From Vairimorpha ceranae (Eukaryota; Microsporidia; Nosematidae): 64,000 nucleotides of DNA. The position numbers were made by a program, and so were the translations under genes. The notes under the pieces are model-generated. The model had not been told where the DNA came from. It saw only the letters and a list, made by a program, of their open reading frames with translations, and ran no database searches. Every line of letters begins with the position of its first letter. Within the stretch, counting starts at the first letter, position 1. Shown piece by piece: positions 28,763-40,256 of the stretch. The stretch covers positions 1 through 64,000 of the forward strand of contig NW_020169307.1 of assembly GCF_000988165.1 (NCBI RefSeq), read 5' to 3'.

Positions 28763-30142
28763 ATGGAATTTTCAACAGAATCAGAAATTTTAATTGTAAG
28801 CGGAATTTCAAATTTCTCTCTTCTTGTTTATAATACCCTGCCTTATAACAATCTTATACTAGATTTTTTATTTTGGATATGTCCACAATATTTTATTATC
28901 ATGTATCCCGATCAAAAATGGAATCTTATTATTTTTTTATTTTTAGTATTAGATTTTAATAAAATTAGACCAACTAGTAATTCAATAAGTAATAAAGAAC
29001 TAAATACAGCAATTATAAGAATATTAAGATCTTTTATATCTTGTCAAGTGGCCATTTGTATTTTAGGTGTGGATTTTACTGGTATGTTTCCATTAAGATT
29101 TGGAAAAACTATTGATTATGGATATAAGCTTATGGATGTAGGTATAGGGTCTTATTTGTACAATAACGGTTTAATGATTAATAAAGATTCTTATTTGAAA
29201 CGATCTTGTCCTCTAAAAAAGAGACAATTGTTAAATATTGTGAATAATAATAGAAGTATAATTTTATTATTTTTATTGGGATTTATAAGATATATAACTA
29301 TACTAATATTTAATTTAGATGTGGAAATTACAGAATATGGGAAACATTCAAATTTTTATTTTTTATTGTCTATACTACAAGTATTATATAAATTATTTCC
29401 ATATAATAAATTGGGATATTTACTTATATTGATTTTTCATTTTGTAACCAGATACTATCAGATCGATAAATTTATTCTAAACAATAACAGAACGGGATTT
29501 ATTTATCAAAACAAGGAATCTTTTTTTGCAATTATTCCATATCTCTGTTTGTTAATGATACTACAAGATGTAAGTCGCATCCTATTCTATCCTTTTACTG
29601 AAGAATTGAAAATAGAAACAAATTTTGAACAGACTGTTTCACCATGCAAATTTATTAACTGTACAGATTGTAAAAAGCAAGACAGTACTATAAAAACCAA
29701 TTCGCCTAGCTTTGTAAATCGACAAACTTCAACTCAAAACATAAAATATAAAATAATTCATTTATCTAAATTAAGTTTAATTTTTTTTGTAATTTATAAG
29801 CTATTTTTATTTTATGAATTACCAAGTAGAAGACTGGGTAACTGTACATACATCTTTCAGATAGCATATTTACACACCTTTCATTTACTGATTTATATAG
29901 TTGTCTCTTACTTCTCATCATTCAAGCAATATTTGTCATTAAATTTTGTAAGTAGAAACATGATGAGCAACTTTTTATTAACAAATATTTTAGTGCTTAT
30001 CTTAAAACAGTTAATTGAATTTAAAAATGAATTGTGTCATTTAATTATGATTATTTATTTGGTCGTTTCTTTTATTCTACCGCCTACAATTTGTTTGTTG
30101 TGCAAAAGACTAAAAATAAATACTACAATATTTTGTAAATAA
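28763..30142 (+). CDS. GWT1: GPI-anchor inositol acyltransferase GWT1/PIG-W
   Basis: Adds an acyl chain to the inositol of glucosaminyl-PI in the ER during GPI-anchor synthesis. 459 residues with about a dozen hydrophobic segments. Family landmarks: GVDFTGMFPLRFGKTIDYGY and KLMDVGIGSYLYNNG, then a membrane segment with EITEYGKHSNFYF (EYGVHWNFF in the family) and NRTGFIYQNKESF. A Cys-rich cytosolic loop (CKFINCTDCKKQ) is unusual. CCCC at 28759-28762 abuts the ATG. GPI-anchored proteins are major surface components of microsporidia. Confidence 0.88.
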   Translation: MEFSTESEILIVSGISNFSLLVYNTLPYNNLILDFLFWICPQYFIIMYPDQKWNLIIFLFLVLDFNKIRPTSNSISNKELNTAIIRILRSFISCQVAICILGVDFTGMFPLRFGKTIDYGYKLMDVGIGSYLYNNGLMINKDSYLKRSCPLKKRQLLNIVNNNRSIILLFLLGFIRYITILIFNLDVEITEYGKHSNFYFLLSILQVLYKLFPYNKLGYLLILIFHFVTRYYQIDKFILNNNRTGFIYQNKESFFAIIPYLCLLMILQDVSRILFYPFTEELKIETNFEQTVSPCKFINCTDCKKQDSTIKTNSPSFVNRQTSTQNIKYKIIHLSKLSLIFFVIYKLFLFYELPSRRLGNCTYIFQIAYLHTFHLLIYIVVSYFSSFKQYLSLNFVSRNMMSNFLLTNILVLILKQLIEFKNELCHLIMIIYLVVSFILPPTICLLCKRLKINTTIFCK

Positions 30143-30649
30143 AAAAATTAAATGAATTTTTATAAAACACTTTTTAGTTGGAAAGAATGATTATTGTTTT
30201 AATTTTGTGCTTTTTATTTCTTAAAGTTAATTGTCAAAAAAATAATTTATGAATTCTTACGTTTTGTAACAATAAAAACGATCTATTAATCTCAATCTAG
30301 AATTTTTTAAGTTTTTCAAACATATAAATTGCTAGAAAAATTAGTAAAACTGATGCATTAAGTTGCTTATTATTTTTCTAAATAATATAAATCATGCTTT
30401 TAAAGCTATAAATTTTGGTATTTTTTACTCTTAAAATAAAAAAAATCCTATCGTAATAAAAATTACACTTTGATTTATATTTCAAACGTTGTTGTAATTT
30501 TTTTATTTAAATCAAAATGTTGTTTTTAGTAAGTAAATCTTTTAGCGTGTTTTACTTTATTTATCGTTTGTGCTTGTTATACAATAACGCGGCATCGCAA
30601 AACCACTACTTTTTTTAATAATTTTAAATCCTATATGAGAGAATTTTTT
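30143..30649. other. AT-rich spacer
   Basis: Between GWT1 and the decayed MULE element. No gene or RNA recognised. Confidence 0.45.
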
Positions 30650-32024
30650 TGGATTGTTAGTCAGAAAGATACATCCGTCCAATAGTTGATTTTTTATCTA
30701 TAGTTAAAATAGAAAAGGACGTAAAGACAATGACTTTTGGAGGTGTTTAAAGTCGAGGTGTGGTGCTTCGATTGTAACAAGGGAGTACATCCTTGTTAAA
30801 AAAGCTGGAACTCATATGCAAAGTCATAATCTTACAACAATCATTAGGTTCCAAATGAAGGTTTTTATTAGATCAAAACTTTAGAAAACCCGTTTATTTC
30901 TGTAAATAAATTATATGATGCATTAATGATTTTTATGAATAAAAACTATTCATATGATAAATTTATTCTGGGATTTGTACCTTCCTACTCTTCACTGCAA
31001 ACCAGTTTATATAGACGAAAAGCAGAAGCTTTACCAAATGGCGATTTTTAAGCAATACAGAGTTTTAATTTTAGCGAGTTTATTTTACCAAACGGGCATA
31101 ATACTCTAATTTTTAAAGAGCCAGAAGTATATAAAATAATAGTTATGGGCGATCTAGATTTTATTGGTCGCTTTTGCTGACGCAAGAAACTTTAAATAGG
31201 TTTTAGAGGGAGCTTTTAAGTCTTCATCGAATAGTTTTTTCAGCTTTATATAATTCATAGTGATTTTAATGGACAAAGCTTTCCACTGGTTTATATTTTT
31301 TTATCTAATAAAACAGCGGAAATATATGTTAAAGCTTTTTTAAGTTTAAAAAAACAATTACATTGGTTTGAAATAATCTTTAAACCTGTTAAAATTAAAA
31401 CGACATTGAGGTGGTGGCGTTTAATGCTATAAGAATTGTTTTTCCGATGCAAGTATATCTGGATGCTATTTTTATTTTAGACAGACGATGTAAAGAAGAA
31501 TTGTAAAACTCGGACTTGTAACGTTGTATAACAATGATATTTTATTTCGAAATTTTGTTGAAATGCTTTCAGGCATTGCTTTAGTACCTGTAAACGATAT
31601 TGATTCTGCTTGAAATATAATTATAAATTATTATAATGTAAAAAATGAACAAGTAGATCATTTTTTTAAGTTTATTGAAGATAACTGGTTAAATAATAAT
31701 AGACCTTTGTATAGAAGAGAAATATGGTGACATTATGGAACGCTTAGAAGATGAACTAATAATTCCGCAGAAGGCTTTCATAGTAAACTTAATAAATTGA
31801 TTAATAAAAATAACGCCGGTTTTCTAGAAGTATTGCACTGTTTAAAGAATGCTTAATACTGTCTAATATTGAACTCAGAAAATTGATTGATGGCGGAAAA
31901 AAATAAGCTAGAGAAAAGAGTATATATAGAACAAGACAGTAAAATATATTGGCTTTGGAATTCTTATAATAATAATTTAATAAGTTTAGAAGAATTATTT
32001 ACTTGGTTTAAAAAATCAATTTAA
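30650..32024 (+). pseudogene. Decayed MULE transposase with FLYWCH zinc finger
   Basis: Several plus-strand frames together read as one protein interrupted by stops and frameshifts. A FLYWCH finger lies at about 30740-30830 (WRCLKSRCGASIVT then H-x-x-x-H). It is followed by SLQTSLYRRKAEALPNG. The MULE domain at about 31250-31620 has SFPLVYIFLSNKTAEIY, a block with GCYFHFRQ-type sequence, and LVPVNDIDSA. A C-terminal block has NNSAEGFHSKLNKLINK. No ATG-initiated intact frame remains. I see no clear terminal inverted repeats. This is a dead transposon copy in a gene-poor accessory stretch. Confidence 0.75.
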
Positions 32025-33548
32025 TTAAATATTTAATTTCTTTTTTGGTTTTAAGATATTAAAATTATTTTTTAAAGTGGTGATTTTGGGAAGTAATAGT
32101 TTTGGGCCATGACCGTACAATACTTTAAACGTTTTTAAAATACTTAATTTACATTTTAAATAAAGTAATACAGCAACGTATCCGTAAAAAGGTCCTAGCT
32201 CTAATATGTTTTAATATGCAAAATAATTAACTAAAAAATCGAAACATCATTTTTTTGATTGACTTTTATTTATATGTTTAAAAACAATCGAAAATAAAAA
32301 AACGGGAGCATTTACTATATGATAGTTTTTATTAAAATTTGTTAGAACCAATATCTTACAAAATAACGGATTTTAATTAATCAAAAACATATCCGTGATA
32401 ATTCACACAAATTAAAAGCAATTCAATATCTGTCATCTCCCTTTGTGCATTTAAAAACACCCTGCAATAAAATGTAATAATTTCACCATTTTTTTATGAT
32501 TCAAAAAACCTTGCTAGATTAAAGGTTTATAATTTTTGCATTTAATGCATTTAGTTTGTAAATATATTTAAAATATGCTTTTACAATTCTTAGTACATAC
32601 AATTACTTTTAGTTTGTTTTTTAACTACTCTTAATTTAAGAATTTCTTTACAGTTTACTTTATTAATTTTAAATAATAATATTTTAACAGTGTCTATATT
32701 GACCAGTAAAGAACTCCCTTTGCGTGAAATATTGTTTTTGCTAAATTTTATTGCTTAATAATGTTTAATTAAATTTTATTTTTATCTTTTTATTTTTATT
32801 AAATTATAGATTAAACTTTTTTGTTTTTTTGATCCGATCAGTAAAGAAAGATAAAGAGTTTTAATAATTTAAAATTACACATCCATGATGTAAAAAAAAA
32901 TATAAATACTTTTTATCTAAATTTTATAGTCAATTTATGTGTATAGTTTTATTATAAGTGGCAATCTGTTAGGTTGTAATTCGTTTATTTATGCAAAATT
33001 TTTAACTTTGTAATTTCGCCAACTCCTTTTTATAAACAAATTAATGTATAAGCTTTACAACAGCAAGTTATTTCAAAAAGCAAGACTTTTAAATGTTTAA
33101 AAATATTTAAACATTAAAGTTTGCAAATAATTATTTCTGCTCTACGTTTGTAAATTTATAGTTGTTAAAAATAAACTTTATATTTTCTTAATTAATTAAA
33201 ATAATAAATTAGTCCTGTCATACAACATAATTTCAAAGTTACGTAAATTCTATATGATTTAAACTGTAAAGTTTTATGATAAAATGATCAAGCCAGAAAG
33301 AATTTGAGCTTGTTGACATTTATCTAATTCTTATAATAATTAAGATTAAGAGAAAAGAAATTATTTTTTTATATTAAAAATAATTAATTATTATTTTAAT
33401 CAAAACACATATTTGATACTTATAACAAGTTCAAAGTTTTATAGCATAAAGCCTATTTTACAACTAAAATTTCAATTTATATTATCTTTTGATGTTACTT
33501 GCGTTTAATGAAATTTTTCTTTCAAATCACAATTTTACCCCTTAAAAA
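32025..33548. other. Gene-free accessory stretch, 1.5 kb
   Basis: AT-rich, without open frames of interest. It may include outer parts of the MULE element. The CCCC start motif of the next gene is at 33537-33541. Confidence 0.45.
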
Positions 33549-34901
33549 ATGCGAAAAAATTTACTTTTTTGTTTGCCGGCTTTTTCAGGTATTCAGTGGG
33601 CAGCTTTTTTTACACTAAAAGCTGAAGCATGGAAGATCAGAGGAATATTCTCGTTAAATCAAAATAATCCAATAGCCAAAATACTTAAAGGTTTCCGTTC
33701 AGACACAGCGCTTTACAGCGGTATAATTTACTTTAAAAAAAGCTCTTTAACAATTCAGGTGAATAAACCTTTCCCGTCTCCCTCCAAAAATATTGTCACT
33801 CAATTTAAAAACGAAAAATTTAGTTATGTCGAAAATGTTGCAAAGAGCAGTCAAAACTTAAAGCTGTACAATTGTATTCAGTACATGTTTGGTGATTTAA
33901 ACAAATCTAAAAATGCTCTATCTCAACCTGGTATTAGAAGATTTTTAGGAGTCATTTTAGTAGGTCAAATTTTTGTAGAAATACCTTTAGATGGTATTAA
34001 AATGTTACCTAACAAAAATGAAATAATGCTGCTGTTAGAACAAAAAATATTAAGAATTAACAATTTTAAGTCTTCCAGTGATACTTTTCATAGTCAGCAA
34101 AATAACGAAAAATTGTGTTTTTATAGTCTCATAAATAAAGTTGAAAATGATAAATGTATTGACTTAAAAAAAGCAAATAATGTGTTAAATAAAAATGAAA
34201 TATGTGTGTTGAAGCTTTGCGATATAGTAGTAAAAGATATTAAAATGAATGGTAAATTTATAAAACTTTCTTTACAAGTTTATGACGGAAGATTAATAAT
34301 GGTTGACATTTATGACAGAATATCAACAATGTTTGACATTTATGATAAAATATTAATAATGTTTGACGTTAAAAGTTTTGATAATATTTTGGCTAGTGGT
34401 CAACAAAGGGTAACTATTTTGAGTACATACGACAGTGAAAAAAACTTTAATTATATTGAAGGAGTGCAAACAAATGATACTTGTGCTCCTTTTAGTTCTA
34501 ATTATGATTATAATAATACAATTCGGAGATCAAATGTTCAAATTAAGGAACTACCAACATTGCGTGAACAAGATTACAAGAATAATCGAACATCTTCAAA
34601 TCAGGTAATTCGAGATTTAAGAGATCAAAACAATAGTTTAGGAGGGGAAATAAAAGCTGCAGGTAGGATAAATTTTCCACCTAATTTCTACGGTAGTGAA
34701 TTAAAAAAGGAACCGAATGAAAAAAATGAGCAAGACAAGCCATTTGCTTGTGATTTAAAAAATAAGGAAAATGAAGACAGTACAGATAGGAAGAAGTCAT
34801 TGTATTGTTATTTATATCCTTTACTATTTTTATTTTGTCTGACTGCAATTATATATCTTTTTAAGAGTAGAAAGAAGATAAAAAGATTATGGTTTTATTA
34901 A
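33549..34901 (+). CDS. Signal-peptide, single-TM protein (type I topology), unknown
   Basis: 450 residues, no recognised family. Hydrophobic residues 4-22 are a likely signal peptide. A C-terminal membrane segment (about 420-440, LYPLLFLFCLTAIIYLF) is followed by a short Lys/Arg tail, so most of the protein would face the secretory lumen or cell surface. The middle has a 10-residue repeat, 2.5 times, with core VDIYDRISTM / FDIYDKILIM, encoded by a 30-bp DNA repeat at about 34297-34370. The region before the TM is Asn/Asp/Lys-rich and probably disordered. Start: CCCC then ATG. With the gene at 36711 it may form a lineage-specific surface set. Confidence 0.72.
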   Translation: MRKNLLFCLPAFSGIQWAAFFTLKAEAWKIRGIFSLNQNNPIAKILKGFRSDTALYSGIIYFKKSSLTIQVNKPFPSPSKNIVTQFKNEKFSYVENVAKSSQNLKLYNCIQYMFGDLNKSKNALSQPGIRRFLGVILVGQIFVEIPLDGIKMLPNKNEIMLLLEQKILRINNFKSSSDTFHSQQNNEKLCFYSLINKVENDKCIDLKKANNVLNKNEICVLKLCDIVVKDIKMNGKFIKLSLQVYDGRLIMVDIYDRISTMFDIYDKILIMFDVKSFDNILASGQQRVTILSTYDSEKNFNYIEGVQTNDTCAPFSSNYDYNNTIRRSNVQIKELPTLREQDYKNNRTSSNQVIRDLRDQNNSLGGEIKAAGRINFPPNFYGSELKKEPNEKNEQDKPFACDLKNKENEDSTDRKKSLYCYLYPLLFLFCLTAIIYLFKSRKKIKRLWFY

Positions 34902-36710
34902 AATATTGATTTTGTAAAGGTTTTCTCAAAAATATATAAAAACTTTATATATTGTTTCTTAGAACAATTTAAAAAATGTTTTTATTATTTTTTTATAAAC
35001 ATTTATAATCTATGTCAAAAATTTAATTTTTTTACAAACATTTGGAAAAAATGTATTTGCCCTTAAATTTAAAAGCGTACAATAAATTTAAAATTTAGAC
35101 ACTTGTATGTTATTTTGTACAAAAGTAAAAAATTATTTTGTATTTTATTTTGCAAAGTCAAAATTAAAATTATAAGTTTAGTTATTATGTTTTTCTAAAT
35201 ATAAAAAATAAATAATTTCTACAAAAGGTCTTGAAATACAGTTTTAATGTTATTTTTAAGACTTTTTAGAAAAAAAAATTTACAAACATTTTTCTTTATA
35301 TAAAGTTTAAACCTAAATTCCAAACTAGCTTTATTACATACGTGCTTACGTAAACCACTTTACTTTAACAAAATTACCATCTATTTCAAGCTTTATTGTG
35401 AAAATTTTAACATTTTTTAATTTATAAAAGAATTTTAAACTTATATGGAGAATGTGATTTTAAACACAATATCCCGGACAAAAAAATTATAAAAATTTTT
35501 TATTAAAAAAGATATAAAATTCTGCCTCAACAAATTATTAGCAGAGCTTTGTAACGTATATTGCAAAAGTTTTACACAAATCAAAAATCTGTATGCTTTT
35601 AAGTTAAAGTTTAATTTTTAAGAAACAAAAATTATATAAAAAATAACCTTAAAAAAATTATTATTCAGCTGGTAAGGCAGAAGGTATAACTTTGTTCTTT
35701 TAAAAATAATGCATACAACGTTTTTGCATAACGCTTCGCCTTTTATATTTTTTATGGATATATTTTCTAAATGTATAATATATTTGAAATACTCAAATCT
35801 ATGGAAATTATTTCTGTCCAATAAATTTCAAAATTGTTTACTTAAAAATTATATAACGGTTTAATTTCCTAATTATTTAATTAAATCAAAAAAATGTTAA
35901 ATTCATCTTCATAGCTTTTACATTTTTATTAAGTTGAAAAAAGTACCTTAAAATTCTATATTTTTTATCAAACAAGATCATATTTGTAAATGTTATATTT
36001 CTTAAAGCAGTATTTTTCAAAAGCGCAAAAGTCAAATAATAATTAATGTTTCAAATAATTTTGCAAATATTAGTTTTAAATTTAAAATTGATAAAATACT
36101 AAAGCAATGTTTTACTTTTAAAGTGTTAAATTAAAAATATGCTATAATTTTTTTAATTTCTAATTTCTTCAATTGTAAATTAAAATAATTTTAAGAAAAA
36201 AATTATTGATATTTTTTCTCAAAATGTTTATGCACACGAAATTTAATGTGTATACATATGATGGTCGTTAAAACCAACAATTTTTTAATTAATACAATAA
36301 CATAATTTTGAAACATTAAAAAATTTAAAGTAATCTAGAAATTTTATGATGGTAAATATAATGCAGTTTTTGTAGTTTACAATAAATGTTTACATGTAAA
36401 AGTTGTTTCTAAAGCAAATTTAAACAAAAACATTGTATTATAATTGATTTCATATCAATTATTTAATAAATTAATTTAAAATGAGAATTAAATGATCATT
36501 GTTTTTAATTTTCTCAATCCTTCTAAATTGTGTTTAAATTTTAAAAAAATCGTTAAAATAATTATTTTCGACGTTGTAAATAAATAAATTTGAGTTTTTA
36601 CAATTTTTTAATCACAAATCTATATTTTAATTTAATTTTTTTGTTTACATAAATTTTTTTGCATGTTGTATAAATAATTTTATAAATAATCAAAAAACTT
36701 TTCAGCCCCC
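34902..36710. other. Gene-free accessory stretch, 1.8 kb
   Basis: Very AT-rich. A 67-codon frame at 35618-35821 (minus) lacks a start motif and is not convincing. CCCCC immediately precedes the next ATG. Confidence 0.45.
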
Positions 36711-38150
36711 ATGATAATTTTTTTATTTGTTTTCAGTTTAACAGAAATATTTGCTGATATGAGTTTTATGCTACGATTCAACAAAAAAGAAATTAAAAAG
36801 ATTAAAGATGTTGTTGTTCTCATAGAAAATAATCTTTACTTTACGAATTACGGTTTTAATGTTAATAAAATTGAATGTGATATTAAAGTTTACAATGCAC
36901 TGAGTGAAGAAAGCAACTTTGGATATATTAAAATTATGCCAATAATTGATAATGAAAAATACATTCGATTATGTATTCTGATTTTACTTGACAATGAAAA
37001 CGTTGTTATGATTAGTAACACGAACATTGACGAAAAAACTTGCATACATAATAAAAGTAGACAACTGATATTTAAAAATGTTAGATATGTTGGCCGCCAT
37101 ATTTGGACAATTTTTTTGGATAGTATTAAGAAAAAGAAGAGACCAAGTTCTTTAATTTTATATGAAAATGTTGACAGTTATAGTTTACAACGCAAGGCAG
37201 AATCACTCAGTAATTTAAATTTAGAAAGAAAATTTTATTTAAGTTCCATTTTTTTGGAAGAAAAAGCATTCAATTTTGTGTATGTTGCTGGAGATTCTTT
37301 TTATGCAAAAGTCAAAGAGTGTGAGAAAGTTTTTCAAAATGTTAATAATTTCTTGTCAAAAAGCGCACAAAAAGTTGTTGAAGAATTATTTTGCAAAGAT
37401 ATTGAAGATTTTGCCAACGAAGCAATGAAAGAGGATGAACAAGAAGAATGTAGAGAAGAAAATGAGAAAAATGATACAATGCAAGAAATTAAAACATTTA
37501 ACAACAACTTTGATGAAGCGTCGGATTCTTTTTATAATACTAAAAATGGAAATTTTGAGGATCAAAATAGTATTATTTTGCAAAATAAAAATTCCATTGA
37601 GAATACTGCTGAATTAAATGACTTTAACACAAAAGTCAAAACGCAAGATTTTGATGTAGAGAATAATTTAAAAATTAAAGATAGCTTGCTTGATATTGAA
37701 AATTCTAATGCATTAATTGAACCTGATCTGTTTTCTAATAATTGTAATGAGAATCAAGCGAAAGACAATTTTAATAATATTTTGGAAAAAAATGATTTAG
37801 ATGTTAGTCAATTAATAAAAGATAAGATTAGTTTAGAAAATGGGTGCGAGAAAAATATTGTGGAAGAAAATGACGAAACTTTACATGACAAAAATGAGCT
37901 AATTACAGAAAAGGAAGATAGTAAAAATGATATTACAAAGGAAATAAATAATGATAATAAACCTAAAAATTTGTATAGAAGACAAAACGAATCAAATTCT
38001 GGTGATAATTTTGATTCAAAAAATAGTAGGTTTCCGTATTACGCCACTGTGTGTGTATGTGTTTTCCTAATTGCTTTTGGTGTTGCGTATATAAAAAAAA
38101 AAGGTAATTTTAAGTTATTTTTTTCTGGAAAAAAATCAATAAATGGTTGA
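36711..38150 (+). CDS. Signal-peptide, single-TM protein with acidic stalk, unknown
   Basis: 479 residues. Signal peptide 1-15, then a folded-looking lumenal domain (about 20-235) with several Cys. Residues about 240-445 are acidic and Asn/Asp/Glu-rich, low-complexity. A membrane segment (about 447-463, with CVCVFLIAFGVAY) and a basic cytosolic tail follow. Same topology as the neighbour at 33549, though no sequence similarity is obvious by eye. A plausible surface or spore-coat component. CCCCC abuts the ATG. No catalytic motif seen. Confidence 0.72.
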   Translation: MIIFLFVFSLTEIFADMSFMLRFNKKEIKKIKDVVVLIENNLYFTNYGFNVNKIECDIKVYNALSEESNFGYIKIMPIIDNEKYIRLCILILLDNENVVMISNTNIDEKTCIHNKSRQLIFKNVRYVGRHIWTIFLDSIKKKKRPSSLILYENVDSYSLQRKAESLSNLNLERKFYLSSIFLEEKAFNFVYVAGDSFYAKVKECEKVFQNVNNFLSKSAQKVVEELFCKDIEDFANEAMKEDEQEECREENEKNDTMQEIKTFNNNFDEASDSFYNTKNGNFEDQNSIILQNKNSIENTAELNDFNTKVKTQDFDVENNLKIKDSLLDIENSNALIEPDLFSNNCNENQAKDNFNNILEKNDLDVSQLIKDKISLENGCEKNIVEENDETLHDKNELITEKEDSKNDITKEINNDNKPKNLYRRQNESNSGDNFDSKNSRFPYYATVCVCVFLIAFGVAYIKKKGNFKLFFSGKKSING

Positions 38151-38316
38151 TTAATTAATATAATACTAGAATAAGCTTTTTTCATTTATTAATTAAAATT
38201 TTATCAGTTTGATTTTTAATTATTTTATGGTAAATTATCGAAAAAAAACACACAAAAAATACATTTATTCTCAATAAGATTATACATGTACAAAAGTTAA
38301 AATTATTATTTAGTTA

Positions 38317-38401
38317 TGTCAAGGAACAATTATATTTTATTTTATAAATTTTCTGACTCATGCAGGAAGAAAGTAAAACCAATAAAAATATTATTGATAA
38401 T
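38317..38401 (+). repeat. Dispersed repeat, copy 2
   Basis: TGTCAAGGAACAATTAT, then TTTTCTGACTCATGCAGGAA and a tail AATAAAAATATTATTGATAA that can form a hairpin. Lies between two convergent genes. Confidence 0.8.
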
Positions 38402-38614
38402 CTACACAACCATTTTACATATCAGAATTTAAAGTAATTAGGACAATTTTTCTGTAAAACATTTTATTTGATTGAAACTTTTTTATTACAAACTCATTTA
38501 ACTGATAAATTATATAGTTTATAAATTTTAAATATTCAAAGTAAACACAGAATAAACAAACAACTTTAGAAAGAACATTCCAAAGGTACAAGGCAAAATT
38601 AATAAACTAATTTA

Positions 38615-39265
38615 TTAATAAAGTTTTTTTGGTGCCCTTTGTGCTCCCTTCAAAAAAACATTCTTTATATTTTCTTCTCCTTTTTTTAATGCAGCCGTCA
38701 TAATTGTAAGTCCATGCTTAATATTCTCAAAAATTTCATTATTATCCATTTTAGTATGTCCAACAGGAAAAGATGTAACAGACATATCCTTAACCCTCAT
38801 TCGATACATTTTAAGAGCATTGTTGTATACAACATCAACTTTATCATCATCTTTAAGCATATAAGGAATTTTACCAGCTCTTAAAAATATTTTAGTCTGA
38901 AAAACTTTATTAGATCCTTTGCATAAAATAAAATATTTGTTTGATTTAAAGATCTTTTTCTTTTCAGTAATCATTTTATCCTGCATAAGATCATCGATCA
39001 AAACAAAAGGTATACCTTTTTCTTCACAAATTGCACCAGTATCTTTATCAGCCAAAACAATAGTCTTACTTAAATATCTTGATTTATAAGGCATAGTAAT
39101 ATCCTTAGTAATTTTATTATCTCTTCTTGGATCTAAGCCCCTAAGACTAACTTGTACTTGAATAGTATCGGTATACTCCTTATTTTCTTCTTTAATGTCT
39201 TCCAACAATTTGTCAATTTTAGTTCTGTCAACAAATAATAATTGGTTTTTCTCTTCTGCTGCCAT
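38615..39265 (-). CDS. RPL10A: 60S ribosomal protein uL1 (L10a)
   Basis: Forms the L1 stalk of the large subunit, next to the E site. 216 residues from the ATG at 39265. Landmarks include VSLRGLDPRRDNKITKDI, MPYKSRYLSKTIVLAD, AGKIPYML and the final KGAQRAPKKLY. The frame is open a little further upstream only through a TTG codon. Instead of CCC, the sequence before the ATG is GAGGGGTAAT, an oddity among the genes here. The gene converges with the plus-strand gene ending at 38150. Confidence 0.94.
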   Translation of the reverse strand: MAAEEKNQLLFVDRTKIDKLLEDIKEENKEYTDTIQVQVSLRGLDPRRDNKITKDITMPYKSRYLSKTIVLADKDTGAICEEKGIPFVLIDDLMQDKMITEKKKIFKSNKYFILCKGSNKVFQTKIFLRAGKIPYMLKDDDKVDVVYNNALKMYRMRVKDMSVTSFPVGHTKMDNNEIFENIKHGLTIMTAALKKGEENIKNVFLKGAQRAPKKLY

Positions 39266-39496
39266 ATTACCCCTCAAAGAAAAAAAAATTATTTATACAA
39301 AAAAATTAAAAACAATTTATTAGTTTAAAAAAACAAATTTATGCAAAAAAAATATTTAAGAAACATTTTGCATAATTTAAAGATGTTAGAATAAGTGTTT
39401 CAAAATTTTACGAGACATTTAAAATTATGTAATGACCTGTTATTGAATATTTTAAATGTATCATGTTTGCTTTATAAATAATTTTAAGTTTCAATC

Positions 39497-40210
39497 ATGG
39501 CAAATTTGATAAACGGAGAGTATGTTTTGTATGATTCTTTAACACAAGAAGAAACATTGTCTTTAAGAAATAAATGTATAGAAGATATTTTAGAAAATAA
39601 TGGTTTAATGTGTCAAATACCAGGTTGTTTAGCAGCCATTTTATGCCTAAAAGTAGAAAATCAAGATGAATCGTTTTGTTCTGATAAAATTATCAAATTA
39701 ATAGAACTTTTTCTAGTTAAAAGCAAAACACATAAATTATTTTACGGAAGTTTTAAAGAGAATGAAATACAACAAGTTTATGACTTAATAAATAATTCAA
39801 ATGTAGATATTAATTATGATGATATTGATATTTATCTGCTGGGTCAAACATTTATTAAAATTGTTAGAGACAACAGTATTCCACTTTTGCCTAATGCCGT
39901 GAATGAAGAGTTATTTGATGCATATGTTAATTATAATCCAATAAAACAGAAGAAGATCATAAAACGAGTGCCATTTATTGTAAATAGTAGAAATAGAATA
40001 TTTTTAATTCTTCTGCAAAATCTTTTTAAAAATATAGAAAAAAAGAAGAAATTTAGTGGTACCTCTAAAAATGATTTACTACACATTTTTGGACCTATTG
40101 TTTTTAAAGGCAATCTTTATAAAAAACAGGTCCATGGATATCATAGGATGGTTATTTTGGAAGATGTTCTAAATACAGACATGTTGAAAGTTGATAAAAA
40201 TATCATCTAA
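39497..40210 (+). CDS. RhoGAP-like protein, diverged
   Basis: 237 residues. The helix order and the phrase GQTFIKIVRDNSIPLLP, with a later LLQNLFKNI, KNDLLHIFGPIVF, match the RhoGAP core (K-x-x-L-R-x-L-P-x-P-L, and N-x-x-x-x-x-G-P). I cannot find a convincing arginine finger, so it may bind without stimulating GTP hydrolysis. No CCC motif; the ATG follows TTTCAATC. It lies 46 bp upstream of the otubain gene in the same direction. Confidence 0.6.
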   Translation: MANLINGEYVLYDSLTQEETLSLRNKCIEDILENNGLMCQIPGCLAAILCLKVENQDESFCSDKIIKLIELFLVKSKTHKLFYGSFKENEIQQVYDLINNSNVDINYDDIDIYLLGQTFIKIVRDNSIPLLPNAVNEELFDAYVNYNPIKQKKIIKRVPFIVNSRNRIFLILLQNLFKNIEKKKKFSGTSKNDLLHIFGPIVFKGNLYKKQVHGYHRMVILEDVLNTDMLKVDKNII

Positions 40211-40256
40211 TCTGCTACATTTTTACAATTGATTTTATGATTATTCACCCCCTATT

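Noticed and set aside
35618..35821. A 67-codon minus frame
   Set aside because: No start motif, no family, within a very AT-rich accessory spacer.
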